A program made the translations under genes and the position numbers. This document shows, one piece after another, positions 38,297 through 42,773 of a stretch of DNA of 42,773 nt. The notes under the pieces are model-generated. The model was not told the DNA's origin, ran no database searches, and saw only the letters and a list, made by a program, of their open reading frames with translations. Every line of letters begins with the position of its first letter. Within the stretch, counting starts at the first letter, position 1. The stretch covers positions 1 to 42,773 of the forward strand of contig CATPBP010000227.1 of the NCBI GenBank assembly GCA_955652675.1, read 5' to 3'. The stretch is from Candidatus Dormiibacterota bacterium (lineage in GTDB: Bacteria; Chloroflexota; Dormibacteria; Dormibacterales; Dormibacteraceae).

Positions 38297-38318
38297 GTCC
38301 CTCCCTCGCATTGCCGGG

Positions 38319-40698
<2,380 letters not shown>

Positions 40699-40762
40699 GT
40701 GGTGGTCTCCTTAAGTCGAATCGCCGAGTCCGCGGCCGCCTGGAGGACGGGCCGCGCGGGCG

Positions 40763-41884
40763 TCAGGGGCAAGGCGGGTGTTCGCCGCGAAGCGTGAGCT
40801 GGACCTGGCTCGTGGAGGCCGCCCTGGCGTAGCTGACCGTGACCTTCTGGTCCGGCTTGAAGCGAGACCGGAGCGCCTGAGCCAGAGGATGGGCGTCGTC
40901 CAGGCGCTGGTCGTCGAGCTGGACGATGACGTCTCCCGTGCGAAGACCGGCACGCTCGGCCGGCCCTCCGCTGGTGAGGGCGGTCACCCTCGCTCCCGCC
41001 GGGATGCCTTTGATGGCCGCCTCGTCGGAGCCCACGTCGACCACGTCCACGCCGAGCGAGGGGACCACCAGCCTGCCGGTCTGCATGATCTGCTCGACCT
41101 CCGGCTGGAGGTCACCGGCGGCGAGCGCGAACTCTACTGGTTGGGTCTGATCGGCCCCGGCCATGGTCACTCCCACGACCTGGCCACCGGTGTTGAGCAG
41201 GGGACCTCCTGACATCGCGTTGTCGATGCTCGCGTCCGTCTGGATCACGTTGCCGAGCTGCGACTGGCCCAGGCTGGCGGGAGCGTTCAACGATACCGTC
41301 CGGTGGAGGGAGCTAACGATTCCCCGTGTCACGCTCCTGCGGTCGGACAGGGAGCCTCCAATCGCGACCACGTTCTGGCCCAGCCGCAGCCCTGCGGAGT
41401 CACCGAAGGCGAGGGTCGGCAGGTTTCCGACCTGGTCGACCTTGAGCACCGCAACTCCGGTCGCGCAGTCGAAGTCCACCAGCCGGGCATCGTGCCGGTG
41501 AGTGTCGCCGTTGATCAGGACACCAAGGGTCTGGGCCCCGGCCACAACGCCGATATTCGTGACTATGAAGCCGTCGCCGCTGACGATGAAGCCCGAACCG
41601 TGGCTCGGGCCGGAGTCGCCTGTGATGATCGAAACCACGGACGGCACCGCCTTCTGGGTCGCGGCCGTGATCGCCGTATCGTCACTTGAGCCGAGAGCTC
41701 CGCCCAGGTCCACCGCGGGCGTAGCGCTCCGGCCTTGCAGGCGGAGGAAGCCCAACGTCACCCCCGCGCCCACCGCGCCACCAACGATCGCCGCTATCAC
41801 CAACGAGGCCAGCAGAGCCGCCGGCGTCGCACGACGCCGCGGCGCCGGCTGAGGAGGTGACTCGGGCCCAGAGGGCTCGATCAC
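40763..41884 (-). CDS. HtrA/DegP-like membrane protein with degenerate catalytic triad
   Basis: 373 residues. A Pro-rich cytoplasmic tail and TM (about 21-47) precede a trypsin-like S1C domain (about 70-265) and a C-terminal PDZ (about 275-365, GGPAERAGLRTGDVIVQLDD). The positions aligning with catalytic His and Asp are Gly112 (in IVTNIGVV, normally TNxHVV) and Gly143 (in CATGVAVLKV, normally a D before the aliphatic run). Ser225 remains in AMSGGPL. The oxyanion-like GNSGGPL is also altered. It is therefore predicted to be proteolytically inactive and may act as a binding or signalling protein. The GTGA start overlaps the GNAT stop. Confidence 0.88.
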   Translation of the reverse strand: MIEPSGPESPPQPAPRRRATPAALLASLVIAAIVGGAVGAGVTLGFLRLQGRSATPAVDLGGALGSSDDTAITAATQKAVPSVVSIITGDSGPSHGSGFIVSGDGFIVTNIGVVAGAQTLGVLINGDTHRHDARLVDFDCATGVAVLKVDQVGNLPTLAFGDSAGLRLGQNVVAIGGSLSDRRSVTRGIVSSLHRTVSLNAPASLGQSQLGNVIQTDASIDNAMSGGPLLNTGGQVVGVTMAGADQTQPVEFALAAGDLQPEVEQIMQTGRLVVPSLGVDVVDVGSDEAAIKGIPAGARVTALTSGGPAERAGLRTGDVIVQLDDQRLDDAHPLAQALRSRFKPDQKVTVSYARAASTSQVQLTLRGEHPPCP

Positions 41885-42447
41885 GAACCAAGTTTAGTTG
41901 GGCGCCCTGGGTCCGACGGGCCGCCCGGGATTTGGGGGGGCCCTGAGGCGGTCCCCGGGGAGGAAGCCGCCGACCGTCCGAGGTCCGGATACCAGGTCAG
42001 GATCAGTTGTCGGGTCGGCTCGAAACCGGCGGATCGATAGAGCCGGATGGCCGGATCGTTGTCGGACCGCGTCCATACGTAGCCGAGGGTGACGCCGCGC
42101 TGCTCGAAGAGCTCCACCGCCCGCCGCACCAGGGCTTCTCCGACCCCCTTGCCGCGTTGGGCCTGGGCCACGTAGACCTCCGCCACCTCTCCCTCCAGCC
42201 CGGTCCCGGGATCGAAGAGGACGACCCAGCAGAAGCCGGCCAGGCGGCGCACCTGATCGCGGCTGACGAAGATCACGTTCTCGCCCTGGAAGGCCGGCTG
42301 GACCTCCAGGGCGGCCTCTATCTGCGAGGCGCTGAGCTGGGGATGGTCGGAGTAGTGCTGCTGTTCGTGTAGCTGCAGCTCGACCAGGAGCGGCTTGATG
42401 AGGCGCAGGTCCTCGTCCGCCAGCCTCTCGATCTCTAGAGGTTCCAC
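41881..42447 (-). CDS. GNAT family N-acetyltransferase
   Basis: 188 residues from GTG 42447 (VEPLEIERLADED). The GNAT fold is clear: EVAEVYVAQAQRGKGVGEALV contains the acetyl-CoA-binding R/Q-x-x-G-x-G/A loop, followed by VTLGYVWTRSDNDPAIRLYRSAGF. The Q-R-G-K-G-V-G motif is canonical. The acceptor is unknown. The longer open frame to 42645 runs antisense through tRNA-Thr and is not real. The C-terminus is Pro/Gly-rich. It is coupled to the HtrA-like gene. Confidence 0.85.
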   Translation of the reverse strand: MEPLEIERLADEDLRLIKPLLVELQLHEQQHYSDHPQLSASQIEAALEVQPAFQGENVIFVSRDQVRRLAGFCWVVLFDPGTGLEGEVAEVYVAQAQRGKGVGEALVRRAVELFEQRGVTLGYVWTRSDNDPAIRLYRSAGFEPTRQLILTWYPDLGRSAASSPGTASGPPQIPGGPSDPGRPTKLGS

Positions 42448-42485
42448 GAGCGCCGATGCTAGCCCACAGTAGAATCGGGGATCGC

Positions 42486-42559
42486 GCCGACGTAGCTCAG
42501 ACCGGCAGAGCAGCCGCCTCGTAAGCGGCAGGTCGGGGGTTCGAATCCCCCCGTCGGCT
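42486..42559 (+). tRNA. tRNA-Thr (anticodon CGU)
   Basis: Full cloverleaf: acceptor GCCGACG/CGTCGGC, D arm GCTC/GAGC, anticodon arm GCCGC-CTCGTAA-GCGGC (anticodon CGT), and T arm GGGGG-TTCGAAT-CCCCC. The discriminator is T and CCA is not encoded (TTTT follows). It reads ACG codons. Its 3' end directly abuts the tandem repeat to the right. Confidence 0.94.
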
Positions 42560-42563
42560 TTTA

Positions 42564-42773
42564 CACAGGGGAACCCAGATGGTTCCCCCGTGGACCCCTT
42601 CCGGCGCAAAGTGGCGTGTGGGAGTCGTTTGGAAGAGGGACTCAAACGGGGCAGGTGAATTGCCCCTTTCTTACGGCACAGGGGAACCAGGGTTCCCCCG
42701 TGAGCCCCCTCCCTGCGAACTGACGTTATGGGAGTCGTTGGGAAGAGGGACTCATACGGGGCAAGTGAATTGC
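42564..42773. repeat. Tandem repeat of about 110 bp with conserved hairpins (runs off window)
   Basis: Two units are visible, spaced 110-113 bases. Each starts CAC-A-GGGGAACC and forms GGGGAACC/GGTTCCCC hairpins (42568-42588 and 42681-42698) with different loops (5 and 2 nt) but the same stem, flanked by CAC/GTG. Each then has GAGTC...GACTC (from 42622 and 42732) and GGGGCA...TGCCCC (42648-42666; second copy cut by the window end). The core 42620-42663 is about 93% identical to 42730-42773. The middle of the unit (after the first hairpin) diverges more. No ORF is conserved across both units. It could be a structured RNA array, recombination sites or a satellite. Confidence 0.8.

Noticed and set aside
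42448-42645. N-terminal extension of the GNAT frame reading GGIRTPDLPLTRR
   Set aside because: It is the antisense translation of tRNA-Thr, a well-known spurious protein sequence; the GNAT fold starts at GTG 42447.

Overview
The window is GC-rich (about two thirds G+C) chromosomal DNA from a bacterium, very probably a monoderm or Terrabacteria-type lineage such as Chloroflexota or Dormibacterota. This placement is inference. It rests on gene order, frequent GTG and TTG starts, a MurA with Asp in place of the usual active-site Cys, and no LPS or outer-membrane genes. Nearly all genes lie on the minus strand, many joined by 4-base NTGA stop/start overlaps.

Layout. 1-2441 is a gene-poor accessory flank: the 3' end of an IS21-type istB with a repeat cluster behind it, strong inverted repeats, a pyrimidine-rich tract and one DUF1905/YdeI-like gene. 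It ends exactly at the 3' end of a tRNA-Val gene. 2533-12253 (minus) holds ctpA-type S41 peptidase, M23 murein hydrolase, ftsX and ftsE, which have their own consensus promoter. Upstream of these are prfB (RF2 with an intact programmed +1 frameshift), secA, hpf, comF and a DUF192 gene. An alpha/beta hydrolase diverges from DUF192. 13106-19701 is a surface-glycan block: two GT2 transferases of DPM1 and ALG5 type, a WecG/TagA/CpsF transferase, three GT4 transferases and a NodB-type deacetylase. 19628-29291 holds murA, the full F1Fo ATP synthase operon (atpC, D, G, A, H, F, E, B plus two small AtpI/AtpZ-like proteins) and a WecA/TagO-type phosphoglycosyltransferase. 29302-40698 holds glyA, tsaC, prmC, prfA, DUF1385 (yqhQ), rpmE, an M50 peptidase, glpX, pyrG and an MBL-fold protein. 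A secreted six-repeat Ig-like protein sits in this run on the opposite strand. 40763-42447 holds an HtrA-like protein that has lost two catalytic-triad residues, and a GNAT acetyltransferase. A tRNA-Thr follows, and the window ends in a tandem repeat of about 110 bp whose units carry conserved hairpins.

The order pyrG-glpX-rpmE-prfA-prmC-tsaC-glyA-(wecA)-atp-murA and the order comF-hpf-secA-prfB-ftsEX-ctp both resemble Bacillus subtilis neighbourhoods, so the backbone is conserved core genome. The division and peptidoglycan-remodelling genes (ftsEX, M23, ctpA, murA) and the glycan genes (wecA, wecG, GTs) together suggest a thick, glycopolymer-bearing envelope. The less ordinary signals are the degenerate HtrA, the tandem structured repeat beside tRNA-Thr, the MurA Asp substitution, a prmC without a canonical start codon, the Ig-like insertion, and recurring short palindromes at gene 3' ends.
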